A stretch of DNA of 64,000 bases, taken from NCBI GenBank assembly GCA_014189435.1, contig CP050293.1, positions 191,001-255,000 on the forward strand, read 5' to 3'. Below the pieces are notes generated by a model. The model was not told the DNA's origin, made no database searches, and worked only from the letters and a program-made list of their open reading frames with translations. Below, one piece after another: positions 46,610 to 55,306 of the stretch (positions are counted from its first letter, which is position 1; each line of letters begins with the position of its first letter). Source of the DNA: Mesorhizobium loti. Lineage in GTDB: Bacteria; Pseudomonadota; Alphaproteobacteria; Rhizobiales; Rhizobiaceae. A program made the position numbers and the translations under genes.

Positions 46610-47254
46610 TCAGCAGTTGACCGGGGTCTCGGTCAGCGGTGGCACGTTTTGCGTGCTGAGCGTGGCAAGCGTGAAATCGCACATCCGCTTCACGAAGGCC
46701 TGCGGATCGCCGAAGGGGTAGAACGGAAAGGTGATGAGCAACGAGATCGTGCCGTGGCCGACCGCCCACAGCATGGTGGCGATGGCGCGCGGGTCGCCCT
46801 GCAGCTTGCCGGCGGCGACGCAGGCCTCGACCCGGCTGATCAGCGCTTTCATGGCCGGGTTACCCTCTTCCATGTCCTCGTAGCTTCTGCCTTCCGGCAG
46901 TTTGGTCTTTTCGGTCATGAACACGGTGCGGTATTCGTTGGGATTGCCGAGCCCGAAGGCGGCATATTCGGTCATGACCGCCTGCAAGGCCTCGATCGGA
47001 TCGTCGGACGAATGCTTCTCGATGCGCCGGGCAAGCGTCTCGAACGCATCTTCCGCCAGCGCGAACAGGATGTCCTGCTTGTCGGCGAAGTAGGAATAGA
47101 CCGACATCGGGGCATAGCCGACCCGCTTGGCCAGCTTGCGGATTGTCAGGCCCTCATAGCCTTCTTCCTGGACGAGCTTGTGGGCGGCCGCGACCAGCTC
47201 GGAGCGCTGTTCTGCCTTTTGTTTCTCGCGGCGTGTCTGGACGCTCGGCGGCAA
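46610..47254 (-). CDS. TetR family transcriptional regulator
   Basis: The 214 aa product has an N-terminal helix-turn-helix domain: AAHKLVQEEGYEGLTIRKLA and KRVGYAPMSVYSYFADKQDI (about residues 22-62), then a TetR C-terminal ligand domain. Translation starts at TTG 47254, with GAAGG nine bases upstream; no ATG is available. It lies after the SDR/MaoC locus on the same strand and probably represses that locus, itself, or the adjacent secreted-protein gene. Confidence 0.88.
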   Translation of the reverse strand: MPPSVQTRREKQKAEQRSELVAAAHKLVQEEGYEGLTIRKLAKRVGYAPMSVYSYFADKQDILFALAEDAFETLARRIEKHSSDDPIEALQAVMTEYAAFGLGNPNEYRTVFMTEKTKLPEGRSYEDMEEGNPAMKALISRVEACVAAGKLQGDPRAIATMLWAVGHGTISLLITFPFYPFGDPQAFVKRMCDFTLATLSTQNVPPLTETPVNC

Positions 47255-47294
47255 GATCTCGTGCCTTCGTTGGGTTGGTGCGTGGCTAAATTAT

Positions 47295-47305
47295 ATACGC
47301 TGTAC
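47295..47305. promoter_or_regulatory. candidate TetR operator before the regulator gene
   Basis: ATACGCTGTAC matches ATACACTGTAC at 46467-46477 except for one base. On the minus strand it is followed by TATATAATTTA-like AT-rich sequence, which contains a TATAAT -10 candidate for the regulator gene. Confidence 0.4.
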
Positions 47306-47346
47306 GAAAACGGACAAGGGCGCGGGAAGTTCCCAAACGGCAGGTG

Positions 47347-48123
47347 TCAGATTGCGCCGACGCCGCCGTCGACGGCCAGGGCATGGCCGGTCATGAAGGA
47401 ATTAGCGGGGTCGGCGGCGAACAGGATCGCCGTAATCACCTCCGCCACTTCGGCCACCCGCTTCATCGGCACGCCACGCGTCAGCTCGGCCAAGGCCTCG
47501 TCTTCCGGCACGCCGGAAACGCGCACGAAGCCGTCCACCATCGCAGTCCTTGTGTGGGCGGGGCAGATCGCGTTGATCCGCACGCCCTTGGTCGCGTATT
47601 CGGCCGCCGCCGATTTTGTCAGCCCGACGACGCCATGCTTGGCGGCCGCATAGACCGAAAGTTTTGGCGCGCCGACCAGTCCGGCGACCGAGGCGATGTT
47701 GACGATGGCGCCGCCCTTGGCCGTAGCCTTGAACTGCCGTTCCATCTGCGGGATCTGATGCTTCATGGCATAGAACACGCCGAGCAGATCGATTTCCAGC
47801 ACACGGCGGGCCTCGTCCGACGCGACCTGCGGCAGACGCACGAAGCTCTGGACGATGCCGGCATTGTTGATGGCGACATCCAGCCGGCCGAATGTCTCGA
47901 CCGCCAGCCTGACCAGATCCTCGGACAGGCTTTCGTCCGCTATGTTGCCGGCCAGGATCGCCGTTTCGACCGGCAGCGTGCCGGCCAGATCGGCCAGCGC
48001 CTTTTCGTCGATGTCCGACAGCACCAGCTTTGCGCCTTCCGCGGCAAAGCCTTTCGCCGCACCTCGGCCAAGCCCGCCGGCAGCACCCGTGATCAGCACT
48101 GTTGCTCCGTCAAAGCGGCCCAT
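47347..48123 (-). CDS. short-chain dehydrogenase/reductase, acyl-CoA locus
   Basis: The 258 aa classical SDR has TGAAGGLGRGAAKGF at the cofactor site, NNAGIVQSF, IVNIASVAGLVGAPKLSVY with catalytic serine and YAAAKHGVVGL with YxxxK. Start ATG 48123 overlaps the preceding phosphotransferase stop (TGATG), so the frame that opens at 48432 is not used. In this locus it probably oxidises a hydroxyacyl intermediate, but the substrate is unknown. Confidence 0.88.
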   Translation of the reverse strand: MGRFDGATVLITGAAGGLGRGAAKGFAAEGAKLVLSDIDEKALADLAGTLPVETAILAGNIADESLSEDLVRLAVETFGRLDVAINNAGIVQSFVRLPQVASDEARRVLEIDLLGVFYAMKHQIPQMERQFKATAKGGAIVNIASVAGLVGAPKLSVYAAAKHGVVGLTKSAAAEYATKGVRINAICPAHTRTAMVDGFVRVSGVPEDEALAELTRGVPMKRVAEVAEVITAILFAADPANSFMTGHALAVDGGVGAI

Positions 48124-49157
48124 CAGGCCTCCTTGTCGATCAGTTTCGCGGCAAGACGCGAAAGCAGCTTTACCGCTTCGCCATAGGTCCTGGCTTTTTC
48201 CGGATTGGAGGCGTTGCCGTCCAGCGCCCGCTTGAAGACGCCCTGGCAGATTGCAGCCAGCCGGAAGAAGGAGAAAGCGAGGAAGAAGGTCCAGTTGCCG
48301 ATGCCGTCGAGCCCGCGCCGTCGGCAATAGGCTGCGACATAGTCCGCTTCGGAGGGCAGGCCGAGTGCGGAACGGTCGACACCGCCCAGGCCGCGAAAAC
48401 CCGACGCGTGCGGCAGCCGCCATTGCATGCACTGATAGGCGATATCGGCGAAGGGGTGGCCCGATGTCGACAGTTCCCAGTCGAGCACCGCCAGAACCTT
48501 TGGCCGATCCGGCGCGAAGATCAGATTGTCCAACCGGTAGTCGCCATGCACCAGCGAGACGCGGCCGTCATCGGCGGGCATATGCGTTTCCAGCCAGGCA
48601 ATCAGCCGATCCATATCGGCGATGGTGCCGGTCTCCGAAGCGCGGTACTGGCTGGTCCAGCGCGCCAGCTGGCGCTCGAAATAATTGCCCGGCCGGCCGA
48701 AATCGCCGAGACCCACAGCCTCGACATCGACATCGTGCAGGGCCGCGAGGGTGTCGTTCATGGCGTCGTAGATCGCCGCGCGTTCTTCGTTGTCGCCGGC
48801 CTCCGGCAGCGCCGGATCCCAGAAGATGCGGCCGTCGAGGAAATCCATCACATAGAACATGCGGCCGATCGGCGAGTCCTCCGCCGACAGATGCAGCATG
48901 TCAGGCACAGGCACAGGTGTGCCTGCAAGCGCACCCATCACTCTGAATTCACGGTCGACCTGATGCGCCGATTTCAACAACTGCCCCGGCGGCTTGGCGC
49001 GCAGCACGTAACGGCCGCTTGCCGCCGTCAAAAGATAGGTCGGGTTGGATTGGCCGGAATTGAATTTTTCGATTGCAGCAAGCCCGGAAAAGCCCGGTAT
49101 GCTCGCCTCGAGGTAAGGCGCAAGCGCTGCCTGGTCGAGAACGTTCGGAGCGCTCAT
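48123..49157 (-). CDS. phosphotransferase family protein (APH fold, ACAD10-like)
   Basis: The 344 aa product has the aminoglycoside-phosphotransferase/choline-kinase fold: a G-rich N-lobe (FNSGQSNPTYLLTA), VLRAKPPGQLLKSAHQVDRE, the catalytic loop LVHGDYRLDNLIF and VLDWELSTSGHPFADIAY with the metal-binding DW(E). These are usually found beside acyl-CoA dehydrogenases; in human ACAD10/11 the two domains are fused, where 4-hydroxyacyl-CoA is phosphorylated. It overlaps the MaoC gene by four bases. It is unlikely to be a drug-resistance gene. Confidence 0.88.
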   Translation of the reverse strand: MSAPNVLDQAALAPYLEASIPGFSGLAAIEKFNSGQSNPTYLLTAASGRYVLRAKPPGQLLKSAHQVDREFRVMGALAGTPVPVPDMLHLSAEDSPIGRMFYVMDFLDGRIFWDPALPEAGDNEERAAIYDAMNDTLAALHDVDVEAVGLGDFGRPGNYFERQLARWTSQYRASETGTIADMDRLIAWLETHMPADDGRVSLVHGDYRLDNLIFAPDRPKVLAVLDWELSTSGHPFADIAYQCMQWRLPHASGFRGLGGVDRSALGLPSEADYVAAYCRRRGLDGIGNWTFFLAFSFFRLAAICQGVFKRALDGNASNPEKARTYGEAVKLLSRLAAKLIDKEA

Positions 49158-49639
49158 GCCGTCTCGGGCTGGCGTTCGATCAAGGTCAGCGTCAGCCAGC
49201 GCGCGGTCAGCGCCGGTTTCTTCGAACCCTCGATCTCGATCGTCACGTCATGCGCCGTCTGCACCCAGCCCGACGGCCTGACCTTGACGTCGGCCAGCAC
49301 GAAACGGGTGCGGATGCGCGCGCCGGTCTTTACCGGCGCCAGGAAGCGCAGCGAATCGAAGCCGTGGTTGACGCCCATCTTGCCGTTTTCCAGCGGCGGC
49401 ATGGTCTCGAAGGTCATCGCTGACAAAAGCGACAGCGACAGGAAGCCGTGCGCGATGGTGCCGCCGAACGGCGTCTCGCGCATCGCCCGCTCCGGATCGC
49501 AGTGGATGAACTGGTGGTCGTCGGTGGCATCGGCGAACTGGTCGATCATGCGTTGCGTGACCACCCGCCACGGCGACACGCCAACCTCCTTGCCGACATT
49601 GGCCAGAAGCACATCGAGACTGATCGGTTCCACGCTCAT
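49154..49639 (-). CDS. MaoC-like dehydratase
   Basis: The 161 aa hot-dog-fold protein has the hydratase-2-type motif DQFADATDDHQFIHCDPERA near residue 30 and FGGTIAHGFLSLSLLSAMTF. It hydrates enoyl-CoA or a similar thioester. It lies between two SDR genes in an acyl-CoA degradation cluster and overlaps the phosphotransferase gene by four bases. Confidence 0.9.
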   Translation of the reverse strand: MSVEPISLDVLLANVGKEVGVSPWRVVTQRMIDQFADATDDHQFIHCDPERAMRETPFGGTIAHGFLSLSLLSAMTFETMPPLENGKMGVNHGFDSLRFLAPVKTGARIRTRFVLADVKVRPSGWVQTAHDVTIEIEGSKKPALTARWLTLTLIERQPETA

Positions 49640-49678
49640 GTCCTCCAGTTCACCTCCGGCTTCTGTGGCCGGAAAATG

Positions 49679-50494
49679 TCATTCCTTGAACAGCGTCAGC
49701 CCATGCTGCACCGACTGTCCGCCGTCGATTGGCAGGATGGCGCCGGTGACATAGCTGCCTGCACGGCTGCACAAATAGAGCGTTGCGCCGGCAATGTCAT
49801 CCGGTGCGCCGATACGACCGATTGGAACATGGTTGCCGACATGTGTGGCCTGTTCTTGCGTGCCGGTGGCAAACGCCGTCATGCGGCTCTGGAAGGGGCC
49901 GGGAGCGAAAGCGTTGACGGTGATGCGGCGGGCGGCGAACTCGAGCGCCAGTGTGCGCGTCAGATGGTGAACGGCGGCCTTGGAAGCGGTGTAGGAATAG
50001 GCATCGTCGGCCAGCGGCTGGGTGCCCATCACCGAACCGAGGTTGATCACCCTGGCCGGATCGGCGTCGCTGGCGGCGGCATCGAGCAGCGGCAGCAATT
50101 CGCGGGTCAGATGGAAGACCGCGGTGACGTTGACGCCGAACACTTTCGCCCATGCCGAATAGGGAAAGCTCTCCAGCGGCGCGCCCCAGGAAACGCCGGC
50201 ATTGTTGACCAGAATATGCAGTTTCCCGGTCCGCGCCTTGACCTCGTCGACGAGTGCGGCAATGCCGGCTTCGCTGGAGACATCGCCGGCAAAGCCTTCG
50301 GCCCGGCCCGGTGCATCAAGTTCGTTCAACTCAGCAGCGACCTTGACGCAATCCTCGCCCTTGCGCGATGCGATCATCACGCTGGCGCCGGCCCTGACCA
50401 GCGCGGTCGCCGCCATGCGGCCGATGCCGGTCGCGGCACCCGTCACCAGCGCGGTCTTGCCGGCCACCGAAAACAGCTCGTCCAGATAGCTCAT
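49679..50494 (-). CDS. short-chain dehydrogenase/reductase, first gene of the minus-strand acyl-CoA operon
   Basis: The 271 aa SDR begins MSYLDELFSVAGKTALVTGA and has TGAATGIGRMAATALV, NNAGVSWGAP, catalytic VINLGSVMG with a serine, and YSYTASKAAVHHLTRTLALE with YxxxK. Its C-terminus (YVTGAILPIDGGQS) is typical of 3-ketoacyl reductase-like enzymes. It heads the operon SDR-MaoC-APH-SDR-TetR and is divergent from the acyl-CoA dehydrogenase gene across 115 bases, so a shared control region is likely. Confidence 0.88.
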   Translation of the reverse strand: MSYLDELFSVAGKTALVTGAATGIGRMAATALVRAGASVMIASRKGEDCVKVAAELNELDAPGRAEGFAGDVSSEAGIAALVDEVKARTGKLHILVNNAGVSWGAPLESFPYSAWAKVFGVNVTAVFHLTRELLPLLDAAASDADPARVINLGSVMGTQPLADDAYSYTASKAAVHHLTRTLALEFAARRITVNAFAPGPFQSRMTAFATGTQEQATHVGNHVPIGRIGAPDDIAGATLYLCSRAGSYVTGAILPIDGGQSVQHGLTLFKE

Positions 50495-50609
50495 CACAAT
50501 CCTCAGCGCTCGGCATGCGGGCAAACAGTTCGCGTTGACAAGGCTATCCGAAGTACGGTCATCCTTGCCACTGACAAAATGCCTGGCGTGTATGAAGGGT
50601 TAGCGACCA

Positions 50610-51851
50610 ATGACGGAGATGAATCTCGGCATGACCGAGCGGCTGAAGCCGATCCACGCGCGCGTCGCCGCCATGGTGCGCGGCGAGATCATGCCGCTGG
50701 ACCGGGAATTCCTGAGCGAGGTGGGCAAGGCAGGCGATCGCTGGGTCTATAGTGCGCGCCAGAGCGAGATCCTCGAAGGGCTGAAGAAGACCGCAAGAGA
50801 GCGCGGCCTGTGGAATTTCTGGCTGACCGGCTCGGAACGCGGCTACGGCCTTTCCACCGTCGAATACGCCTATCTGGCCGAGGAGATGGGCAAGGCGCAT
50901 CTCGGTGCGGAAGCCTTCAACTGCTCGGCGCCCGACACCGGCAACATGGAGGTGCTGGAACGCTACGGCTCGGCCGATCACAAAAAAGAATGGCTGGAAC
51001 CGCTGCTCGACGGCAAGATCCGCTCGGCCTATCTGATGACCGAGCCGGATGTCGCCTCGTCCGACGCCACCAACATTGCCATGCGCTGCGAACGTCAGGG
51101 CGACGACTATGTGCTCAACGGCGAGAAATGGTGGGCATCGGGCGCCGGTGATCCACGCTGCGCCATCTACATCGTGATGGTCCGGACCGGCGGCGATGAA
51201 GAGCCGCAGCACCGCCGCCATTCGATGGTCCTGGTGCCTTCCGACACCAAAGGCGTGACCAAGGTGCGGGCCATGCAGGTCTATGGCGACGATGACGCGC
51301 CGCATGGCCACATGCACCTTCGCTTCGACAATGTGCGTGTACCGGCGTCGAACCTGATCCTCGGCGAGGGCAGGGGGTTCGAGATCGCGCAAGGGCGGCT
51401 CGGCCCCGGCCGCATCCATCACTGCATGCGCGCCATCGGCCAGGCCGAGATGGCGCTGGAGATGCTGTGCCAGCGTTCCGTACGCCGCGAGGCCTTCGGC
51501 CAGCCCCTGGCAAAGCTTGGCGCCAATTTCGACATCATCGCCGAATGCCGCATGGAGATCGAGATGGCCCGCCTGCTCTGCCTCAAGGCGGCGTGGATGA
51601 TCGACCAGGGCGATGCGCGGGCAGCCGCCCCCTGGATCAGCCAGATCAAGGTGATCGCTCCGCGCGTCGCGCTCAAGGTCACCGACGAGGCGGTGCAGAT
51701 GTTCGGCGCGCAAGGCATCAGCCAGGACACGCCGCTGGCACGTTCATGGACGCATCTGCGGACATTGCGCCTTGCCGACGGGCCTGACGCCGTGCATCGC
51801 CGTCAGGTGGCGCGCACCGAGTTGAGAAAATACACGCAGGAAAAGGTCTGA
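50610..51851 (+). CDS. acyl-CoA dehydrogenase
   Basis: FAD-dependent dehydrogenase of 413 aa. Signature elements are YLMTEPDVASSDATNIAMRC (FAD/substrate loop) near residue 143, VLNGEKWWASGAGDPRCAIY and the C-terminal AVQMFGAQGISQDTPLARSW. The HHCMRAIGQAEMALEM helix is typical of the ACAD10/11-like branch, in line with the APH-fold gene opposite. It probably starts the breakdown of a branched or hydroxylated acyl chain. The next gene follows at 53 bases. Confidence 0.9.
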   Translation: MTEMNLGMTERLKPIHARVAAMVRGEIMPLDREFLSEVGKAGDRWVYSARQSEILEGLKKTARERGLWNFWLTGSERGYGLSTVEYAYLAEEMGKAHLGAEAFNCSAPDTGNMEVLERYGSADHKKEWLEPLLDGKIRSAYLMTEPDVASSDATNIAMRCERQGDDYVLNGEKWWASGAGDPRCAIYIVMVRTGGDEEPQHRRHSMVLVPSDTKGVTKVRAMQVYGDDDAPHGHMHLRFDNVRVPASNLILGEGRGFEIAQGRLGPGRIHHCMRAIGQAEMALEMLCQRSVRREAFGQPLAKLGANFDIIAECRMEIEMARLLCLKAAWMIDQGDARAAAPWISQIKVIAPRVALKVTDEAVQMFGAQGISQDTPLARSWTHLRTLRLADGPDAVHRRQVARTELRKYTQEKV

Positions 51852-51904
51852 GCGCCGGCATCGCCATCCGGCGACGCCGGCAGGTCCAAGCAAGGAGTGT
51901 TCCG

Positions 51905-52942
51905 ATGACGATCCCCTCCGAAATGAAGGCGCTGTTGCTGGTCGGCGACGGCTACACCAGGACGCCCAGCGGCAGTGTGCTGGAGGCGATGGAGCCCTAT
52001 CTCGAGCCGGGCAGCATCGCGGTGCCGACACCCGGACCGACGCAGGTGCTGATCAAGGTCAGCCTCGCCTCGATCAATCCGTCCGATGTCGCCTTCGTCA
52101 AGGGCCAGTACGGCCAGCCGCGCATCAAGGGCCAGCCGGCCGGTTTCGAGGGCGTCGGCATCGTCGTTGCCTGCGGTGACGAGCCCTATCCCAAAAGCCT
52201 GATCGGCAAACGCATTGCTTTTGCCACGGGCGTCACCAACTGGGGCTCATGGGCCGACTATGCCGTCGCCGAAGCTGCGGCCTGCATTCCGCTGCTCGAC
52301 ACGGTCCGCGACGAGGATGGCGCGGCGATGATCGTCAACCCGCTCACCGCGCTCGCCATGTTCGACATCGTCAAACAGGAAGGTGAAAAGGCCTTCGTCA
52401 TGACCGCCGGCGCCAGCCAGCTGTGCAAGCTGATCATCGGCCTGGCCAGGGAAGAGGGTTTCCGGCCAATCGTCACCGTGCGCCGCGACGATCAGATCGC
52501 GGCGCTGAAAGCGCTTGGCGCGGCGCACGTCCTCAATGAAAAGGCGCCGGATTTCAAGACGGCTTTGCGCGAGGTGATGAAGACCGAACAGCCGCGCATC
52601 TTCCTTGACGCGGTGACCGGGCCGCTGGCCTCGGCCATCTTCGACGCCATGCCGAAGCGGTCGCGCTGGATCATCTACGGGCGGCTCGATCCCGAAGCCA
52701 CTGTTATCCGCGAGCCCGGCCAGCTGATCTTCCAGCACAAGCATATCGAAGGTTTTTGGCTGAGCGAGTGGATGCGCCAGTTCCGCGACCGTCGCGGCCC
52801 GGCGATCCTGGAAGCGCAGAAGCGGTTTTCCGACGGACGCTGGTCGACCGATGTGACGGCGGTGGTGCCGCTTGCCGAAGCCATGGCGCGGCTGCCCGCC
52901 GAACTGGCCAAGCCCAACGGCAAGGTGTTCATCCGGCCGTAG
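51905..52942 (+). CDS. medium-chain dehydrogenase/reductase (quinone oxidoreductase-like)
   Basis: The 345 aa product is a zinc-independent MDR enzyme: ASINPSDVAFVKGQYGQPRI in the catalytic domain, GFEGVGIVVACGDEPYPKSL, then a Rossmann part with FVMTAGASQLCKLIIGLARE near residue 165 and GAAHVLNEKAPDF. No structural zinc cysteines are seen. AAGGAGTGTTCCG precedes the ATG. It follows the acyl-CoA dehydrogenase and probably reduces an enoyl or quinone-type substrate of the same pathway. Confidence 0.88.
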   Translation: MTIPSEMKALLLVGDGYTRTPSGSVLEAMEPYLEPGSIAVPTPGPTQVLIKVSLASINPSDVAFVKGQYGQPRIKGQPAGFEGVGIVVACGDEPYPKSLIGKRIAFATGVTNWGSWADYAVAEAAACIPLLDTVRDEDGAAMIVNPLTALAMFDIVKQEGEKAFVMTAGASQLCKLIIGLAREEGFRPIVTVRRDDQIAALKALGAAHVLNEKAPDFKTALREVMKTEQPRIFLDAVTGPLASAIFDAMPKRSRWIIYGRLDPEATVIREPGQLIFQHKHIEGFWLSEWMRQFRDRRGPAILEAQKRFSDGRWSTDVTAVVPLAEAMARLPAELAKPNGKVFIRP

Positions 52943-53160
52943 AGCGGTTCGAAAGACGCGGGAAGCTTGGATGCGACACCTTCAGAGGGCTTTCGACAGC
53001 GGGAGGAATGTCGGTATTTGGCCGTTGCCCGGATCGTCAAGCCGATGGCCGCGTCTTTCAGCCCCCTATGCCACGCCGCTTTGTCCGTGATATGCCGCCG
53101 CCATCGAATGCCGGGACAATGCTGGACTGAGCCAGTTCCGGGGTGGTGTGGGATGCCTTG

Positions 53161-54324
53161 ATGATGATTTCCAAGCCGGTTTTCGACCGTTTGGGGTTCT
53201 GCCTGTGGATCGGAGCGTTCCTGGTCGTTCTTGCCCTGGTCCTGTGGTCGCCGCACACGCGGACGGTATGGAAGGCCTATATAGGCGGCAGCGAGGCGCT
53301 TCTGGCCGGTCTGCCCCTCTACGACACCCAATCCGAGATGGGGTATCTCTACGCGCCGGCCTTTGCAGCGCTCTATATTCCAATCGTCAAACTCGGCCCG
53401 CATCTGGGCGGCGTGGTGTGGCACTCCCTTGGCTTCGCGGTGCTGACCTACGCCGCGATGCGGCAGGTGCGAAAGCTCGGCGGTGGCGAATTGATGTGGC
53501 TGCTTTCTTTCGGCCTTTTCCTCGCTTTGCCGATGGCGCTCGGCGCGATCCGCAACGGCCAGGCGACAGTCCTTTTGACCGGCGCCTGCTGGCTTCTCAC
53601 ATTGTCGGCGCTGGAAGGGCGGCGGGCGGAGACGTTCTTCTGGGCCTCGCTTGCCATCATCGCCAAGCCGACCGCGATTATCATGCTGTTGTTGGTAGGA
53701 GCCCTTCGGCTCCGGTTGATACCGGTGCTGGTGTTGGCGGTGCTGTTCGTGCTGGCGCTGCCTTACGCTTTCGCTCCCGCTGGCTATCTCAACGATCAGT
53801 ATCGTGTCTTCGCCCAGATGCTGACCTCCATGGCCGTCGACAACACCAGCCATTTCGTGCCCACCGATTTCACGGCGCCATTCACCGGAATGGGGCTGCC
53901 CATTCCGGAGTTCTGGGCAACCATCGTGCGTATGGTCGGGGCCCTGTTTACGCTTTCGGCGGTGCTCTGGTTCGACCGCAGGCTCGAACGCGGACCGGCA
54001 GGGCTGGCGATCTTCCTGACGGCCACTTTCTACATGTGCGTCTTCAACCCGCGCGTCGAGCCCAACACCTATGCGATGATTGCGGTGCCCGCCGGTCTCG
54101 CCATCGCGCTGTTGTGGCGCGAAGAACGAGGCGGCGTCCTCGCCTCGGTGCTGTCCACGGTGTTGTTTCTGACCGGGCTGAGCGGTGTCGAGCGCCATGT
54201 GCACGATTTCCTCTACCCCTGGTTCCGGCCGATCGCAGTTACGTTCATTGCCGGTACGCTGATCTGGTGGTTCTGGGCCAAGGCACGCGACAAGGTGGTG
54301 AATGCGGGGGTCGCAAATGGCTGA
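53161..54324 (+). CDS. GT87-type (DUF2029) membrane glycosyltransferase
   Basis: The 387 aa product has about ten membrane helices. It has a periplasmic-loop aspartate region in GLPLYDTQSEMGYLYAPAFA near residue 50, GAIRNGQATVLLTGACWLL, and IIAKPTAIIMLLLVGAL, all in the style of polyprenyl-phosphate-sugar-dependent GT-C enzymes of family GT87. Such enzymes transfer sugar from a lipid carrier to an acceptor on the periplasmic side. ATG 53161 or 53164 is preferred; GTG 53143 is an alternative. It overlaps the next gene by eight bases. Confidence 0.82.
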   Translation: MMISKPVFDRLGFCLWIGAFLVVLALVLWSPHTRTVWKAYIGGSEALLAGLPLYDTQSEMGYLYAPAFAALYIPIVKLGPHLGGVVWHSLGFAVLTYAAMRQVRKLGGGELMWLLSFGLFLALPMALGAIRNGQATVLLTGACWLLTLSALEGRRAETFFWASLAIIAKPTAIIMLLLVGALRLRLIPVLVLAVLFVLALPYAFAPAGYLNDQYRVFAQMLTSMAVDNTSHFVPTDFTAPFTGMGLPIPEFWATIVRMVGALFTLSAVLWFDRRLERGPAGLAIFLTATFYMCVFNPRVEPNTYAMIAVPAGLAIALLWREERGGVLASVLSTVLFLTGLSGVERHVHDFLYPWFRPIAVTFIAGTLIWWFWAKARDKVVNAGVANG

Positions 54325-55306
54325 GTTGCGGCTGACCCTCGATATCGTCGCGCCGTTCTTCAACGAGGCGCCATCGGCATCGGCATTTGCCAAACTGCTC
54401 GGTGAGCTCGAAGCGGCCGTGGCACAGCGCTTCGGCATGACCGTGCACAAGATCCTGGTCGATGACGGCAGCCGTGACGATGGCGCCGGGCGGTTTTCGC
54501 AGGCACTGACGGGGTCGTGGGAGATCGTCCGCCTCAGCCGCAATTTCGGCAAGGAAGTCGCTGTGCTCGCTGGTCTCGACCAGTCGCGCGGCGACATGGT
54601 GCTGATCATGGACGCCGACCTCCAGCATTCCCTGGACATCAGCCTGAAGCTGATCGCCGAGCTGGTGGACCATCCGGACATCGACGTCGTCTATGCGCAG
54701 AACGACCGCCGCGAGGCGAGCTGGCGGCGCAGCCAGCTGGCCCGGCTTTTCTACAGCCTGATCAACTCAAGCCAGCGTTTCGACATTCCCGAAAATGCCG
54801 GCGACTTTCGCGTCATGCGCGGCGCTGTGGCGCGCGCGCTCACCAGCCTGCGCGACAAGCGGCGCTTCAACAAGGGTCTTTTTGCCTGGGCGGGCTTTCG
54901 CCAGAAGGCATTGCCCTATTCGCCGGAAGGCCGCGCCAGCGGCACGTCGAAGTGGAGCCGGCTCAACCTGATCGCCTTCTCGCTGGAGGGTTTCACCTCG
55001 TTCTCCGTCATTCCGCTCAGGCTGATCAGCTTGAGCGGGTTGCTCGCGGCGTTGGCCGGCGTGGTCTACGGCGCCAAGGTGTTCTTCGAGGTGATCTTTT
55101 ACGGCATTGCAGTTCCGGGCTACCCCAGCCTGCTGGTCGCCGTCGTCCTGCTCGGCGGCCTCAACCTGACCCTGCTTGGCCTGATCGGCGAATATGTCTG
55201 GGTCACGCTCAGCGAGAGCAAGGATCGGCCGGTCTATCTCGTGCGCGATGTCGTGCGCAGCGACGTCTCCGCTGACAGGCCGGAGCCGGGCGCTTCCGAC
55301 AGATGA
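54317..55306 (+). CDS. GT2 polyprenyl-phosphate glycosyltransferase (GtrB/ArnC-like)
   Basis: Loads a sugar onto undecaprenyl (or longer) phosphate at the cytoplasmic face. The 329 aa product has LDIVAPFFNEAPSASAFAKL, VDDGSRDDG, the metal site LIMDADLQHS (DAD) near residue 97, ENAGDFRVMRGAVARAL, and NKGLFAWAGFRQ. Two C-terminal helices (LISLSGLLAALAGVVYGAKV, SLLVAVVLLGGLNLTLLGLI) anchor it. GGGGGTCGCAA precedes ATG 54317. It overlaps both neighbours, so the four-gene set is one operon. Confidence 0.9.
   Translation: MAELRLTLDIVAPFFNEAPSASAFAKLLGELEAAVAQRFGMTVHKILVDDGSRDDGAGRFSQALTGSWEIVRLSRNFGKEVAVLAGLDQSRGDMVLIMDADLQHSLDISLKLIAELVDHPDIDVVYAQNDRREASWRRSQLARLFYSLINSSQRFDIPENAGDFRVMRGAVARALTSLRDKRRFNKGLFAWAGFRQKALPYSPEGRASGTSKWSRLNLIAFSLEGFTSFSVIPLRLISLSGLLAALAGVVYGAKVFFEVIFYGIAVPGYPSLLVAVVLLGGLNLTLLGLIGEYVWVTLSESKDRPVYLVRDVVRSDVSADRPEPGASDR

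Noticed and set aside
48123..49157. Aminoglycoside resistance gene
   Set aside because: The APH fold is present, but its operon with MaoC, SDR and a nearby acyl-CoA dehydrogenase places it in the ACAD10-like group.
50535..50563. Sigma-70 promoter with TTGACA before the acyl-CoA dehydrogenase gene
   Set aside because: The -35 is perfect, but no acceptable -10 hexamer lies at 16-18 bases, so it was not listed as a feature.
52943..53160. Small coding frame between the MDR gene and the GT87 gene
   Set aside because: Several short frames overlap here, none with a ribosome site, a recognisable fold or consistent composition.
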